NCBI RefSeq assembly: GCF_020740535.1
Contig: NZ_CP082362.1
Coordinates: 7,499,501-7,563,500 of the forward strand
DNA: 64,000 bases
Reading direction: 5' to 3'
Origin: Streptomyces profundus
GTDB lineage: Bacteria; Actinomycetota; Actinomycetes; Streptomycetales; Streptomycetaceae
Made by a program: the position numbers and the translations under genes
In this document: in pieces, positions 45,674 to 54,309 of the stretch
Layout of the letters: each line of letters begins with the position of its first letter
How positions within the stretch are numbered: the stretch's first letter is position 1
The notes under the pieces: model-generated
The model's input: the letters and a program-made list of their open reading frames with translations, nothing else
Told to the model about the DNA's origin: nothing
Databases searched by the model: none

Positions 45674-47107
45674 TCAGCGGCGACGCAGCAGCGCGTCGGC
45701 GTCCCCGAGGGTGGTGGACAGCCGATCGAGGGCGGCCTCGTCCCGGGGTACCGCGTCGAAGGCGGGGCCGCGCGCGGTGTCCCACTCCCGCGCGACGGCC
45801 GCTGGATCGCGGCCCAGCAACAGCCCGGCGGCCTGCGCGGCGGCGCCCAGCGCCACCAGCTCCTCGGCCACCGGCACCCGCACCGGACGCCCCGACAGCC
45901 GGCGGACCGTCTCCCGCCAGGCCGTGCCCCGGGCGCCGCCGCCGATCAGCAGGATCGGTTCGGCCGGGTCGGCGCCCTCGTCGAGCACCAGGTCCAGGGC
46001 CTTGAGCAGCGCGAAGACCGCGCCGTCGTAGGCGGCCTGGAGCAGCTGGCCGGGGGTGGTGTCGTGCCGCAGGCCGTGCACCAGGCCGCTGGCGTAGGGC
46101 AGATCGGGCGTGCGCTCCCCGTCGAGGAAGGGCAGCACCACGGCCTCGCCCCCCGGCTCGACCGCCTCCCGCTGAAGCCCGAGCAGGGTGGCGAACCGGT
46201 CGACGGCCAGCGTGCAGTTGAGCGTGCAGGCCAGCGGGAGGAACGCGTCGCCCGCGTCGGCGAAGCCGGCGACCGTGCCGCTGGGGTCGGCGGGGCGCCG
46301 CCGGGAGACCGCGTACACCGTGCCCGAGGTGCCCAGGCTGAGCACCGGGCTGCCGGGAGCCAGGCCCAGGCCGAGGGCGCCCGCCATGTTGTCCCCCGTG
46401 CCGGCGGCCACCGGGACGCCGGCCGGGAGCGGCAGCCCCTCGGCGACCGTGCCGGCGGCCTCGCCGGCGGGGACCACCCGGGGCAACAGCGCGGGATCCA
46501 GGCCGACATGGGCCAGGATCTCCTCGTCGTAGCGCCCGGTGGCCGTGGACCACCAGCCGCTGCCGGAGGCATCGCCCCGGTCGGTGGTGCCGCCGTGCAC
46601 CGGCTGCCCGGTGAGTCGTCCGGTCAGGTAGTCGTGCGGCAGCCGGACCGCGCGGGTCGCCTCGGCCGCGGCCGGCTCGTGCTCCCGCAGCCAGGCCCAC
46701 TTGGTGACCGTGAACGAGGCGGCCGGCACGCTGCCGACCCGCTCGGCCCAGGCGGCGGGGCCGCCCAACTCGTCGAGCAGCCGGTCGCGTTGGGGCGCGG
46801 AGCGGGTGTCGTTCCACAGCAGCGCGTTGCGGACGGGGGAGCCGGCCGCGTCCAGCGTCACCAGCCCGTGCTGCTGGCCGGCCACGGCGACCGCGCGGGC
46901 CCGGCCCGCCGCCTCGCCGCACTGGTCGAGCGCCGCCCGCAGCGCGGACCACCACACCTCGGGGTCGCTGTCGTGCTCGGCCGTCACCACGTGCGGGGCC
47001 TGGCCCCTGGCCACCACGGCCCCGGTGGCCACGTCCACCACCAGTGCCTTGGTGGACTGGGTCGAGCTGTCGACTCCGACGACCAGGGGGCCTTCCGCAG
47101 CTGTCAT
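45674..47107 (-). CDS. xylB: Xylulokinase
   Basis: 477 residues from the ATG at 47107. FGGY-family motifs: VVGVDSSTQSTKALVVDVATGAVVA at the start, VAVAGQQHGLVTLDAAG, ALLWNDTRSAPQRDRLL, PHDYLTGRLTG, DRGDASGSGWWS, and the C-terminal ILLIGGGARGTAWRETVRRLSGRPVRVP. The protein phosphorylates D-xylulose to xylulose 5-phosphate for the pentose phosphate pathway. Divergent from the xylose isomerase gene across a 110-bp control region and followed by the ROK repressor gene. Length (about 480) is normal for the family. Confidence 0.95.
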   Translation of the reverse strand: MTAAEGPLVVGVDSSTQSTKALVVDVATGAVVARGQAPHVVTAEHDSDPEVWWSALRAALDQCGEAAGRARAVAVAGQQHGLVTLDAAGSPVRNALLWNDTRSAPQRDRLLDELGGPAAWAERVGSVPAASFTVTKWAWLREHEPAAAEATRAVRLPHDYLTGRLTGQPVHGGTTDRGDASGSGWWSTATGRYDEEILAHVGLDPALLPRVVPAGEAAGTVAEGLPLPAGVPVAAGTGDNMAGALGLGLAPGSPVLSLGTSGTVYAVSRRRPADPSGTVAGFADAGDAFLPLACTLNCTLAVDRFATLLGLQREAVEPGGEAVVLPFLDGERTPDLPYASGLVHGLRHDTTPGQLLQAAYDGAVFALLKALDLVLDEGADPAEPILLIGGGARGTAWRETVRRLSGRPVRVPVAEELVALGAAAQAAGLLLGRDPAAVAREWDTARGPAFDAVPRDEAALDRLSTTLGDADALLRRR

Positions 47108-47217
47108 GAGCTCAGGTCCTCTCTTGAGGCCACAAGGCCAGGGTCTTCCACAGTTGGGTACTCGCATACTAATTTGTTAACGGCCATGACGAAATACTGG
47201 GGAGCCGAGGAGCCGCC
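47108..47217. promoter_or_regulatory. xylB/xylA divergent promoter
   Basis: A 110-bp region between the divergent xylulokinase and isomerase genes. TACTAATTTGTTAAC (47167-47181) is the only AT-rich block and resembles half of known XylR/ROK operators, which contain TTTGTT-type half sites. GAGGAG before the isomerase ATG is its ribosome binding site. Confidence 0.6.
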
Positions 47218-48390
47218 ATGACATATCAGCCCACACCCGAGGACAAGTTCAGCTTCGGTCTCTGGACCGTCGGCTGGCAGGGCCGCGACCCGTTCGGCGA
47301 CGCCACCAGGCCCGTGCTCGACCCGGTCGACTCGGTCGGCAAGCTCGCCGAACTGGGCGCCTGGGGCGTCACCTTCCACGACGACGACCTGATCCCGTTC
47401 GGGGCCTCGGCCAGCGAGCGCGACGGACACGTCAAGCGCTTCCAGCAGGCCCTGAAGAGCACCGGCATCGTGGTGCCCATGGTCACCACCAACCTGTTCA
47501 CCCACCCGGTGTTCAAGGACGGCGGGTTCACCTCCAACGACCGCGACGTGCGCAGGTTCGCCCTGCGCAAGGTGCTGCGCAACATCGACCTGGCCGCCGA
47601 ACTCGGCGCCGAGACCTTTGTCGCCTGGGGTGGCAGGGAGGGTTCGGAGAGCGGTGGCGCCAAGGACGTGCGGGCCGCGCTCGACCGCTTCAAGGAGGCG
47701 TTCGACCTGCTCGCCGAGTATGTGGTGAGCCAGGGCTACGACCTCAGGTTCGCGATCGAGCCCAAGCCCAACGAGCCGCGCGGCGACATCCTGCTGCCGA
47801 CGGTCGGCCACGCGCTGGCCTTCATCGAGCGGCTTGAGCGGCCGGAGCTCTTCGGCGTCAACCCCGAGGTCGGCCACGAGCAGATGGCCGGGCTGAACTT
47901 CCCGCACGGGATCGCCCAGGCGCTGTGGTCGGACAAGCTGTTCCACATCGACCTCAACGGGCAGACCGGCATCAAGTACGACCAGGACCTGCGCTTCGGC
48001 GCCGGCGACCTCAGGTCCGCCTTCTGGCTCGTCGACCTCCTGGAGACCGCCGGCTACGCGGGCCCCCGGCACTTCGACTTCAAGCCGCCGCGCACCGAGG
48101 ACTTCGACGGCGTCTGGGCCTCGGCCGCCGGCTGCATGCGCAACTACCTGATCCTCAAGGAGCGCGCCGCGGCGTTCCGCGCCGACCCCGCCGTCCAGGA
48201 GGCGCTGCGCGCCGCACGGCTGGACGAACTGGCCCAGCCGACCCTCGCCGAGGGGGAGACCTTCGAGGCGCTGCTCGCCGACAAGTCCGCCTTCGAGGAG
48301 TTCGACGCGGACGCCGCCGCCGAGCGCGGCATGGCCTTCGAGGCGCTCGACCAGTTGGCCATGGACCACCTGCTGGGCGTGCGCGGCTGA
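47218..48390 (+). CDS. xylA: Xylose isomerase
   Basis: 390 residues, the size of actinobacterial class I xylose isomerases. Signature blocks: [41 protein letters not shown] (catalytic His in HDDD), [40 protein letters not shown] (metal-ligand Glu and catalytic Lys), [16 protein letters not shown], and the tail [14 protein letters not shown]. It converts D-xylose to D-xylulose, the first step before xylulokinase. A perfect terminator hairpin follows the stop. Confidence 0.97.
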   Translation: MTYQPTPEDKFSFGLWTVGWQGRDPFGDATRPVLDPVDSVGKLAELGAWGVTFHDDDLIPFGASASERDGHVKRFQQALKSTGIVVPMVTTNLFTHPVFKDGGFTSNDRDVRRFALRKVLRNIDLAAELGAETFVAWGGREGSESGGAKDVRAALDRFKEAFDLLAEYVVSQGYDLRFAIEPKPNEPRGDILLPTVGHALAFIERLERPELFGVNPEVGHEQMAGLNFPHGIAQALWSDKLFHIDLNGQTGIKYDQDLRFGAGDLRSAFWLVDLLETAGYAGPRHFDFKPPRTEDFDGVWASAAGCMRNYLILKERAAAFRADPAVQEALRAARLDELAQPTLAEGETFEALLADKSAFEEFDADAAAERGMAFEALDQLAMDHLLGVRG

Positions 48391-48396
48391 CCTCCC

Positions 48397-48432
48397 GCCT
48401 CCTTCCCCCGCCATCCGGCGGGGGAAGGAGGC
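48397..48432. terminator. Bidirectional terminator, 16-bp perfect stem
   Basis: GCCTCCTTCCCCCGCC and its exact reverse complement flank an ATCC loop. It lies between the convergent xylA and quinone oxidoreductase genes, 7 bp after the xylA stop, and can serve both directions. Confidence 0.85.
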
Positions 48433-48437
48433 ACCGG

Positions 48438-49349
48438 TCAGTCGACGGTGAGCACGACCTTGCCCCGGCCGTGTCCGCTGCCGACGTCCCGCTGCGCGTC
48501 GGCGGCCCGCTCCAGCGGGTGGAGCGCCCGGTGGTGGACCTCCAACCCGCCCCTGTCGTACAGGTCGACCATCTCGGTGAGCCCGCCCGCCGTCCTGACG
48601 CCGGTCCAGTCGTGGACGCCCAGCGCCTCGACCTCGTCGTTCCAGATCATGCTGACGACGCGGTACGGGTCCCTCGTCACCTCGACGGACGCCCGCAGCG
48701 CGTCGAGACCGGCGCCGAGCGAGGCGTCCACGCCGTTCGGCGCCACCGCGCGGATCCGGTCGACGAGCCCCTCCCCGTAGGTGAGCGGAACCGCCCCCAG
48801 CCTCCGCAGATGATCGTGGTTCTCCTCCCTGGCGGTGGCGATCACGGTCCGGACCCCGCGCACCCTCGCCAGTTGCAGCGCCATGGTGCCGAGCCCGCCC
48901 GCCGCGCCGTTGACGAGGATCGTCTCGCCCGGGCCGACTCGCATCTCCAGCAGCGCGTTGCGCGCCCCCTGCGCGGAGCCGGAGAACGCCCCGGCGACCT
49001 CCCACGACATGCTCTCCGGCTTCGGCACCACCTGTTCCGCGCTCACCACGACGTACTCGGCGTAGGCCCCCAGGGTGCGGAAGCCGAGCACGGGGTCCCC
49101 GGCCGAGAGGCCGGTGACGCCCTCGCCGACCTGATCGACCGTGCCGGCGAACTCGTTGCCCGGGATGATCGGGAAGTCCCCCGTCCTGGAGCGCGGGAAG
49201 TCGCCGTTGCGCACCCCGCAGTCGAACGGCTGGACGCCGGCCGCCCTCACCCGGACACGGACCTCCCCGGCTCCCGCACGGGGATCCGCCACCTCCATGA
49301 CACGCAACACCTCCGGCGGACCGAACTCCGTCAAGGCCGCGGCTCTCAT
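48438..49349 (-). CDS. NADPH:quinone oxidoreductase-like zinc-free ADH
   Basis: 303 residues. MDR-superfamily pattern: MRAAALTEFGPPEVLRVMEV, VRAAGVQPFDCGVRNG, IIPGNEFAGTVDQVGEGVTGLSAGDPVLGF, and the nucleotide-binding LVNGAAGGLGTMALQLARVRGVRTVIATA. Cys/His zinc ligands are absent, as in quinone oxidoreductases. The protein probably reduces quinones or enones with NADPH. It is divergent from a TetR regulator across an AT-rich promoter region that includes ATTATTTACCGAGTATAAAT near 49398, a probable operator. Confidence 0.92.
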   Translation of the reverse strand: MRAAALTEFGPPEVLRVMEVADPRAGAGEVRVRVRAAGVQPFDCGVRNGDFPRSRTGDFPIIPGNEFAGTVDQVGEGVTGLSAGDPVLGFRTLGAYAEYVVVSAEQVVPKPESMSWEVAGAFSGSAQGARNALLEMRVGPGETILVNGAAGGLGTMALQLARVRGVRTVIATAREENHDHLRRLGAVPLTYGEGLVDRIRAVAPNGVDASLGAGLDALRASVEVTRDPYRVVSMIWNDEVEALGVHDWTGVRTAGGLTEMVDLYDRGGLEVHHRALHPLERAADAQRDVGSGHGRGKVVLTVD

Positions 49350-49460
49350 ACCCGTCTCCTTCGCGTTCGGATGGTCACGCGGCGGAGTCTAACGGAGATT
49401 ATTTACCGAGTATAAATATCCTTCCGGTGTATTTTTGTGGCCGGCGACCGGGTGCCTAGG

Positions 49461-50108
49461 ATGGTCGGCGTGCACGAACCGAGCGGTCTGCGCGAACGCA
49501 AGAAGGAAGCCACCCGGCAGCGGCTCATGCGCGCCGCCTTCGACCTGTTCGAGGAGCACGGCTTCGACGATGTGTCGTGCGGTCGGATCGCCGCCGCCGC
49601 CGAGGTGTCCAAGAAGACCCTGTTCAACTACTTCTCGCTCAAGGCGGATCTGATCCTGGACGCGGAACGGCACCACGTCCACGACCTCGCCGATGTGGTC
49701 CGCGCGCGCGAACCAGGGCAGACCCCGCACGGCGCGCTGCACGCGCAGTTGCTGGCCGCGCTGGCCCAGCGGCTGCCGGCGACCGGTCTGAGCGACCGCC
49801 CCGAAGCGCTGCGGCTGCGGCGCCTGATCCGCGCCAACCCGATGCTCGCCGAGCGGGAGCGGCAGTTCCAGGACCAGCGGCAGCGGCTGCTCGCCGAGGC
49901 GCTGATCGAGGAGAACAGCCCCGAGCTGACCGCGCGGCTGATCGCGACCCAGGTCCACGGGATCCGCCAGGTCCTCTTCGCGGAGAACACCCGCCGCGTC
50001 CTGGCCGGCGAGGCGGCCGACGACGTGTATCCCGACGCGGTGGCCGCCGCTGAGTGCGCCTTCCGGCTGCTGGCCGAGGGGCTGGGCGACCGGCTCCGCC
50101 GGGGGTGA
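49461..50108 (+). CDS. TetR family regulator
   Basis: 215 residues from the ATG at 49461; a GTG at 49470 is equally well placed behind AGGATGG. DNA-binding domain (about 12-60): LRERKKEATRQRLMRAAFDLFEEHGFDDVSCGRIAAAAEVSKKTLFNYFSLKADLI. The C-terminal helical part has RLIRANPMLAERERQFQDQRQRLLAEAL. Divergent from the quinone oxidoreductase gene, which it probably represses. The AT-rich gap (about 49385-49440) stands out from the GC-rich surroundings. Confidence 0.9.
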   Translation: MVGVHEPSGLRERKKEATRQRLMRAAFDLFEEHGFDDVSCGRIAAAAEVSKKTLFNYFSLKADLILDAERHHVHDLADVVRAREPGQTPHGALHAQLLAALAQRLPATGLSDRPEALRLRRLIRANPMLAERERQFQDQRQRLLAEALIEENSPELTARLIATQVHGIRQVLFAENTRRVLAGEAADDVYPDAVAAAECAFRLLAEGLGDRLRRG

Positions 50109-50118
50109 CGGGGGCCGG

Positions 50119-50520
50119 TCAGCCCGCGACGGACCCCTCCGCGCCGAACAGGCAGAACTCGTTCCCCTCCGGATCGGCCAGCAGCAGATGGTCCGGATGG
50201 CGCTCCACCACCCGCGCCCCCCACCCGATCAGCCGCTCGGCCTCCCCATCCCGATCCGCGCACGTCATGTCCAGATGCACCCGGTTCTTGACCCGCCGGG
50301 GCTCGGGCACCCGCTGACACCACAGCCGCGGCCCCTGGCCCCGTGGCTCGATCAGCACGGTCGGATCGTCCTCGGGATCGGTGATCCCGTTCGCCGCGAG
50401 GCGCGCCAACTCGGCCTCGTCGTAGGGCGCCACGTCGTAGTCGTCCAGCGCGGCGGCCCAGAAACGGGCCAGCGAGGCGGGGTGGGCGGCGTCGATCACG
50501 ATGTCACGGAGTCTGGCCAT
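50119..50520 (-). CDS. VOC/glyoxalase-like protein
   Basis: 133 residues from the ATG at 50520. Vicinal-oxygen-chelate fold pattern: IVIDAAHPASLARFWAAALDDYDV at the start, VLIEPRGQGPRLWCQRVPEPRRVKNRVHLDMTC in the middle, and LADPEGNEFCLFG at the end. This is the common Streptomyces Glyoxalase_6 type, with His in VHLD and Glu in NEFC as possible metal ligands. Function unknown; some members give antibiotic resistance. It converges on the TetR gene. Confidence 0.88.
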   Translation of the reverse strand: MARLRDIVIDAAHPASLARFWAAALDDYDVAPYDEAELARLAANGITDPEDDPTVLIEPRGQGPRLWCQRVPEPRRVKNRVHLDMTCADRDGEAERLIGWGARVVERHPDHLLLADPEGNEFCLFGAEGSVAG

Positions 50521-50592
50521 CCGCCGATGATGGGAGCCCGGCGGCCCCGGCGGCAACGGGAATTCCGTCCGCCGGGGCCGTCGCGTCGCCGG

Positions 50593-51582
50593 TCAGGCCC
50601 GGTCGGTCGCCGGCCGGCGCACGGTGAGCGAGGTCAGGCCGAGCGCGATCAGCGCCACGCCGCCCCAGGCCGGCGCGCCGAGCCGCTCGCCCACCACGAC
50701 GACCGCCAGCACCGAGGCGACCAGGGGCTCGAACAGGCTCAAGGTGATCGCCGTGCTCGACCGCACCCGGGAGAGGCCGGCGCCGAAGAGCACATAGGCC
50801 AGACACATCGGGATCACCGCCAGATAGCAGATCACCAGCAGCCCACGCCCCGAGCCGGTCAGCGCGCCACCGGTCAGCGCGAAGACCGGCAGCAGCACCA
50901 CGGAGCCCAGGCCGAAGAGCGCGCCCATCGCGGCGCGGGTTCCGTGCCCCCGGCGGATCAGCCGGGACCCGCAGTAGGTGTAGGCCGCGTAGCCGGCGCC
51001 GGAGAGCACCCCCAACGCGACGCCGGCGGGCAGCCGTTCGGCCTGCCCGCCGCCCTGGCCGCCGACGACCAGGGCCACACAGCCAAGACAGGCGGCGAAC
51101 GTGCCGGCCAGCCAGCGCCGACTCAGCCCGGCTCCCTCCCCCCACCACTCCCACAGCGCGGCGAAGACCGGCGCGGTGCCCAGGCTGACGACGGTGCCCA
51201 CGGCCACCCCCGACCAGGCCATGGAGGTGTAGAAGGCGAGCGGGTAGCAGACGACGGCGACCGCGCCGGCGAGGACCCAGCGCAGGGACGGCCAGCCGTC
51301 GCGCACCACCGTCCGGAGCGAGCGGCCGGCGAGGGCCACGGTGAGCAGCCCGCCCAGGCCCATGGTGGCGGCGCCGATGGACAGGGCCGAGGCCCCGGAG
51401 GGGGCGAGGCTGGCCGCCGTGCCGGTGGTGCCCCACAGCGCGGCGGCGGCCAGCACCAGCCAGGAACCATCGGCGGACCCTCGCGCGGGGCGGGTGGCGG
51501 GGGTGACGACGGGGTTCGACGGGGCCGGGGGCGTCGGGGATGCCGGAGATGCCGGGGATGCTGGGAATATCGAACGAGTCAT
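50593..51582 (-). CDS. EamA/DMT-family exporter
   Basis: 329 residues from the ATG at 51582. After a proline/serine-rich N-terminus there are ten hydrophobic helices in two EamA repeats: SWLVLAAAALWGTTGTAASL, IGAATMGLGGLLTVALAG, VLAGAVAVVCYPLAFYTSM and so on, then GVALGVLSGAGYAAYTYCGSRLI and STAITLSLFEPLVASVLAVVVVGERL. The last is the typical EamA C-terminal block. Such transporters export amino acids or metabolites. A possible short leader ORF lies 119 bp upstream. Confidence 0.92.
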   Translation of the reverse strand: MTRSIFPASPASPASPTPPAPSNPVVTPATRPARGSADGSWLVLAAAALWGTTGTAASLAPSGASALSIGAATMGLGGLLTVALAGRSLRTVVRDGWPSLRWVLAGAVAVVCYPLAFYTSMAWSGVAVGTVVSLGTAPVFAALWEWWGEGAGLSRRWLAGTFAACLGCVALVVGGQGGGQAERLPAGVALGVLSGAGYAAYTYCGSRLIRRGHGTRAAMGALFGLGSVVLLPVFALTGGALTGSGRGLLVICYLAVIPMCLAYVLFGAGLSRVRSSTAITLSLFEPLVASVLAVVVVGERLGAPAWGGVALIALGLTSLTVRRPATDRA

Positions 51583-51700
51583 GCGATCAGGTGTCCTACT
51601 CCGTTGCGACTCCGATGAGGGATCGGCGGGAGGGCACACTCGGGAGGCGCGACCGGCCCGAGGGGCGGTCGACACGAGAATCAGGGGATGAGCCGTGCCC

Positions 51701-51751
51701 TCAGCGGGCGAGCGGCGGGGAGATGACCCGGTGGCGGTTGAGCGATCGCAT
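51701..51751 (-). CDS. Possible leader peptide upstream of EamA gene, 16 aa
   Basis: A short frame MRSLNRHRVISPPLAR on the same strand, 119 bp ahead of the exporter gene. Short Arg/His-containing peptides occur in leaders of some actinobacterial transport and amino-acid genes. There is no clear Shine-Dalgarno sequence, so this is tentative. Confidence 0.25.
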   Translation of the reverse strand: MRSLNRHRVISPPLAR

Positions 51752-51761
51752 GACGATCAGG

Positions 51762-52679
51762 CTAGTCGATCGCCGCGACCCGGAGACACCAGCCCTCGAT
51801 GAGGGCGGACAGGGCGTCGGGGCGCTCCTCGTGCGGGTAGTGGCCGCACTCCGGCCACAGCTCCACCGCGGAGGGTGGGGGCGCGGGCAGGCTCCGCTCC
51901 CAGGCGGCGGCCTCCGCGCTGGTGTGCACCGCGAGCGCGGGGTGTCGCCGCCGGCGCAGCAGCGCCTCGGCGCCCTGCCGGGTGCCGATGGCGCCCGGCG
52001 CCAGGTACATCGCCTCGCGGTACTCCGCGAGCACCTCGGCGTCCATGGCGGCGAAGAGGCGGCGGTGGCGGTCACCGATCCAGGGCGGGGTCGTCGGGCC
52101 GTCGGCGCGGCGCAGGAAGCGCTCCGCCCAGCCGGCCGCGTCCCGCCGCAACGCCGCCTGGTCGGCGGTGAGTTCGGCGGCGCTGGCGCGTCCGCCGAAG
52201 CCGGTGGCCACGGTAACGGAGGCGCGCACCACATCGGGGTGCTCGACGGAGAGCGCCGTCGCCACCTGGCCGCCCATCGAGTGCCCCACGGCCACCACGG
52301 GGCCCGGCGCCAACTCCCCGAGCCAGTCGGCGAGATCGTCGGCGACCAGCCGGGGTGCCTGCCGTCCCGGCCGCGCCGGCGTCCGGCCGTGGCCCGGGAG
52401 GTCAGGGGCGAGCACCCGGTGGCCGGCGGCCAGCGCGGGCAGCATCGCGTCCCAGTCGGCCCGGTCGCCGCCCCAGCCGTGTACCAGCAGCAGCGGGAAT
52501 CCCCCCGGCCCGCCGCCGCTCGGCGGCCGGCCGGTGTCCACGGCGGAGAAGGGGGCGGCGGGCGGTAGGGAGGCGGGCGATGGCGGCACGACGGCTCCAG
52601 GGGACGGCGGACACCGGCCCGCCGAGGGGGCCGGCGACACGAGACGGTGGCCCGGCAGCGGCCGGACCACCAGGGTCAC
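51762..52679 (-). CDS. Alpha/beta hydrolase
   Basis: 305 residues. A proline/serine-rich N-terminus of about 55 residues precedes the fold: FPLLLVHGWGGDRADWDAML (oxyanion HG), VLAPDLPGHGRT, VVAVGHSMGGQVA (nucleophile Ser in GHSMGG), LAVHTSAEAAAW and GHYPHEERPDALSALIEGWC (catalytic His in GHYPH). Substrate unknown. Its ATG overlaps the stop of the upstream 104-residue gene, so the two are coupled. The long N-terminus may indicate that a later start is used. Confidence 0.88.
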   Translation of the reverse strand: MTLVVRPLPGHRLVSPAPSAGRCPPSPGAVVPPSPASLPPAAPFSAVDTGRPPSGGGPGGFPLLLVHGWGGDRADWDAMLPALAAGHRVLAPDLPGHGRTPARPGRQAPRLVADDLADWLGELAPGPVVAVGHSMGGQVATALSVEHPDVVRASVTVATGFGGRASAAELTADQAALRRDAAGWAERFLRRADGPTTPPWIGDRHRRLFAAMDAEVLAEYREAMYLAPGAIGTRQGAEALLRRRRHPALAVHTSAEAAAWERSLPAPPPSAVELWPECGHYPHEERPDALSALIEGWCLRVAAID

Positions 52680-52990
52680 GAATCCTCGCCCTTGTCCTTC
52701 CGGCGGAACCAGCGCCGCTTCTTCGGCTTGTCCTTGCGGGCCTTCTTGCCCCGCTTGTCCCGCCCTGAGCCGTGCACCCAGCCGGCGGGCGGCTCGTCGG
52801 AGCGCCAGGGCTGGGGCGAAGGGCCGCCGTCCTTCCAGCGCTCACGCAGCATGCGCGTCCTGGCGGTCGGCTCGCGGACCTCGGCCCCGCGTATGAAGCT
52901 CTCGTCCAGCACCAGGTTGTCCCAGTCCTCGTCGCGAGGCGCGTCGTCGCCGCCCCGTGGCTCGTCCTGGTCCGAGGGCTCCGTCCCCAT
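52676..52990 (-). CDS. Hypothetical protein, 104 aa, basic C-terminus
   Basis: From the ATG at 52990, behind GGAGG at good spacing. Acidic N-terminal half (SDQDEPRGGDDAPRDEDWDNLVLDESFI) and strongly basic C-terminal part (KRGKKARKDKPKKRRWFRRKDK). Conserved-looking block VLDESFIRGAEVREPTARTRML. No membrane helix. Probably a conserved actinobacterial protein of unknown function; the charge split suggests nucleic-acid or ribosome binding, but this is only inference. Overlaps the next gene by 4 bp. Confidence 0.7.
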   Translation of the reverse strand: MGTEPSDQDEPRGGDDAPRDEDWDNLVLDESFIRGAEVREPTARTRMLRERWKDGGPSPQPWRSDEPPAGWVHGSGRDKRGKKARKDKPKKRRWFRRKDKGEDS

Positions 52991-53103
52991 GAGCTGCCTC
53001 CTGTCCACCGATCGTGCGCGGTGCCCCACGCGAGGTAAACGCCTGACGCCGCCGCCGGGTTCCAGCGGGCGGCGGCGTTCGGGCCACGGTACCGGAGGGT
53101 AGG

Positions 53104-54126
53104 TCAGGAGCGGCGGTCAGCCGATTCCTGGGCGTCCTCCGCCGCGTCGTCGCCGTCGCGCCGCTTGGCGCGCGCCTCCGCCCGCTCGTTACGGGTGGCG
53201 TAGAGGCTGGTGATCGTGGTCACGACCAGCACGCCGCAGATCACGCTCAGCGAGAACGCGGTGCTGATCTCCGGGGTGTTCACGCCGCCCGACTCGTGCA
53301 GCGCGTGCAGTACGAGCTTCACGCCGATGAAGCCGAGAATCACGGACAGGCCGTAGGAGAGGTGCACCAGCTTCTCCAGCAGGCCCCCGATGAGGAAATA
53401 GAGCTGCCGCAGCCCCATCAGCGCGAAGGCGTTGGCGGTGAAGACGATATAGGCGTCCTCGGTCAGGCCGAAGATGGCGGGAATGGAGTCGAGCGCGAAG
53501 AGGATGTCGGTGCTCCCGATCGCCAACATGACCACCAGCATCGGGGTGATCAGCTTCCGCCCGTTCTCCTTGATCACCAACTTGGTGCCGTGGTAGCGGT
53601 CGGTGGCGGGGAAGCGGCGCTCCACCATCTTGAGGAAGCGGTTCTCCTCGTACTCCTCCTCCTCGTCCTTGCTGCGGGCCTCCTTGATCAACTGCCAGGC
53701 CGTCCAGATCAGGAAGGCGCCGAAGATGTAGAAGATCCAGGAGAAGCTGGCGATCAGCGCCGCGCCCAGGGCGATGAACCCGGCCCGCAGCACGAGGGCG
53801 ATCAACACGCCGATCATCAGCACCCGCGCCTGGTACTCGGGGGGGACGGCGAACTTGGTCATGATCAGCACGAACACGAACAGGTTGTCCACGCTGAGCG
53901 ACTTCTCGGTGACATAACCGGCGAAGAACTCGCCGGATGGAGTGGCGCCCTCCATGACGAACAGACCGATGCCGAAGAGCACGGCGAGGACCACCCAGAA
54001 GGTGCTCCAGATGGCCGCTTCCTTGAGCTTCACCTCGTGGGGTTTACGCCCAAAGAAGAAGTCCACGGCGATGAAGGCGCACAACACCAGCACGGTGAGC
54101 ACCCACATGGTCAACGAGACGTCCAC
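53104..54126 (-). CDS. TerC/Alx-family integral membrane protein
   Basis: 340 residues from a GTG at 54126 behind GGAGGAAGA. About seven to nine helices: MWVLTVLVLCAFIAVDFFFG, STFWVVLAVLFGIGLFVMEG, EKSLSVDNLFVFVLIMTKF, and others. The family's conserved Asp motifs are DNLFVF and ALDSIPAIFG. TerC-like proteins are linked to tellurite resistance, manganese export or membrane protein metalation. A coiled/acidic cytoplasmic loop EARSKDEEEEYEENRFLKMVERRFP sits mid-protein, and a charged C-terminal tail follows. No ter-gene neighbours are present. Confidence 0.93.
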   Translation of the reverse strand: MDVSLTMWVLTVLVLCAFIAVDFFFGRKPHEVKLKEAAIWSTFWVVLAVLFGIGLFVMEGATPSGEFFAGYVTEKSLSVDNLFVFVLIMTKFAVPPEYQARVLMIGVLIALVLRAGFIALGAALIASFSWIFYIFGAFLIWTAWQLIKEARSKDEEEEYEENRFLKMVERRFPATDRYHGTKLVIKENGRKLITPMLVVMLAIGSTDILFALDSIPAIFGLTEDAYIVFTANAFALMGLRQLYFLIGGLLEKLVHLSYGLSVILGFIGVKLVLHALHESGGVNTPEISTAFSLSVICGVLVVTTITSLYATRNERAEARAKRRDGDDAAEDAQESADRRS

Positions 54127-54309
54127 TCTTCCTCCGGGTCCTGGGACGGTCTGACAAGCTCCGCCGCGACCCTCGGTCGCGGCGTTGGTCAATGGTAATA
54201 GAAAGGTAAAGTGTCGGGCTTGTGAAGGTGGCTCCCGGCGACGGGAACGCCCCGGTGCCCGGAGGGAATTCAGCTGTTCCCCGGCGCCGGCCAGGGGCAT
54301 GATGCGGTG

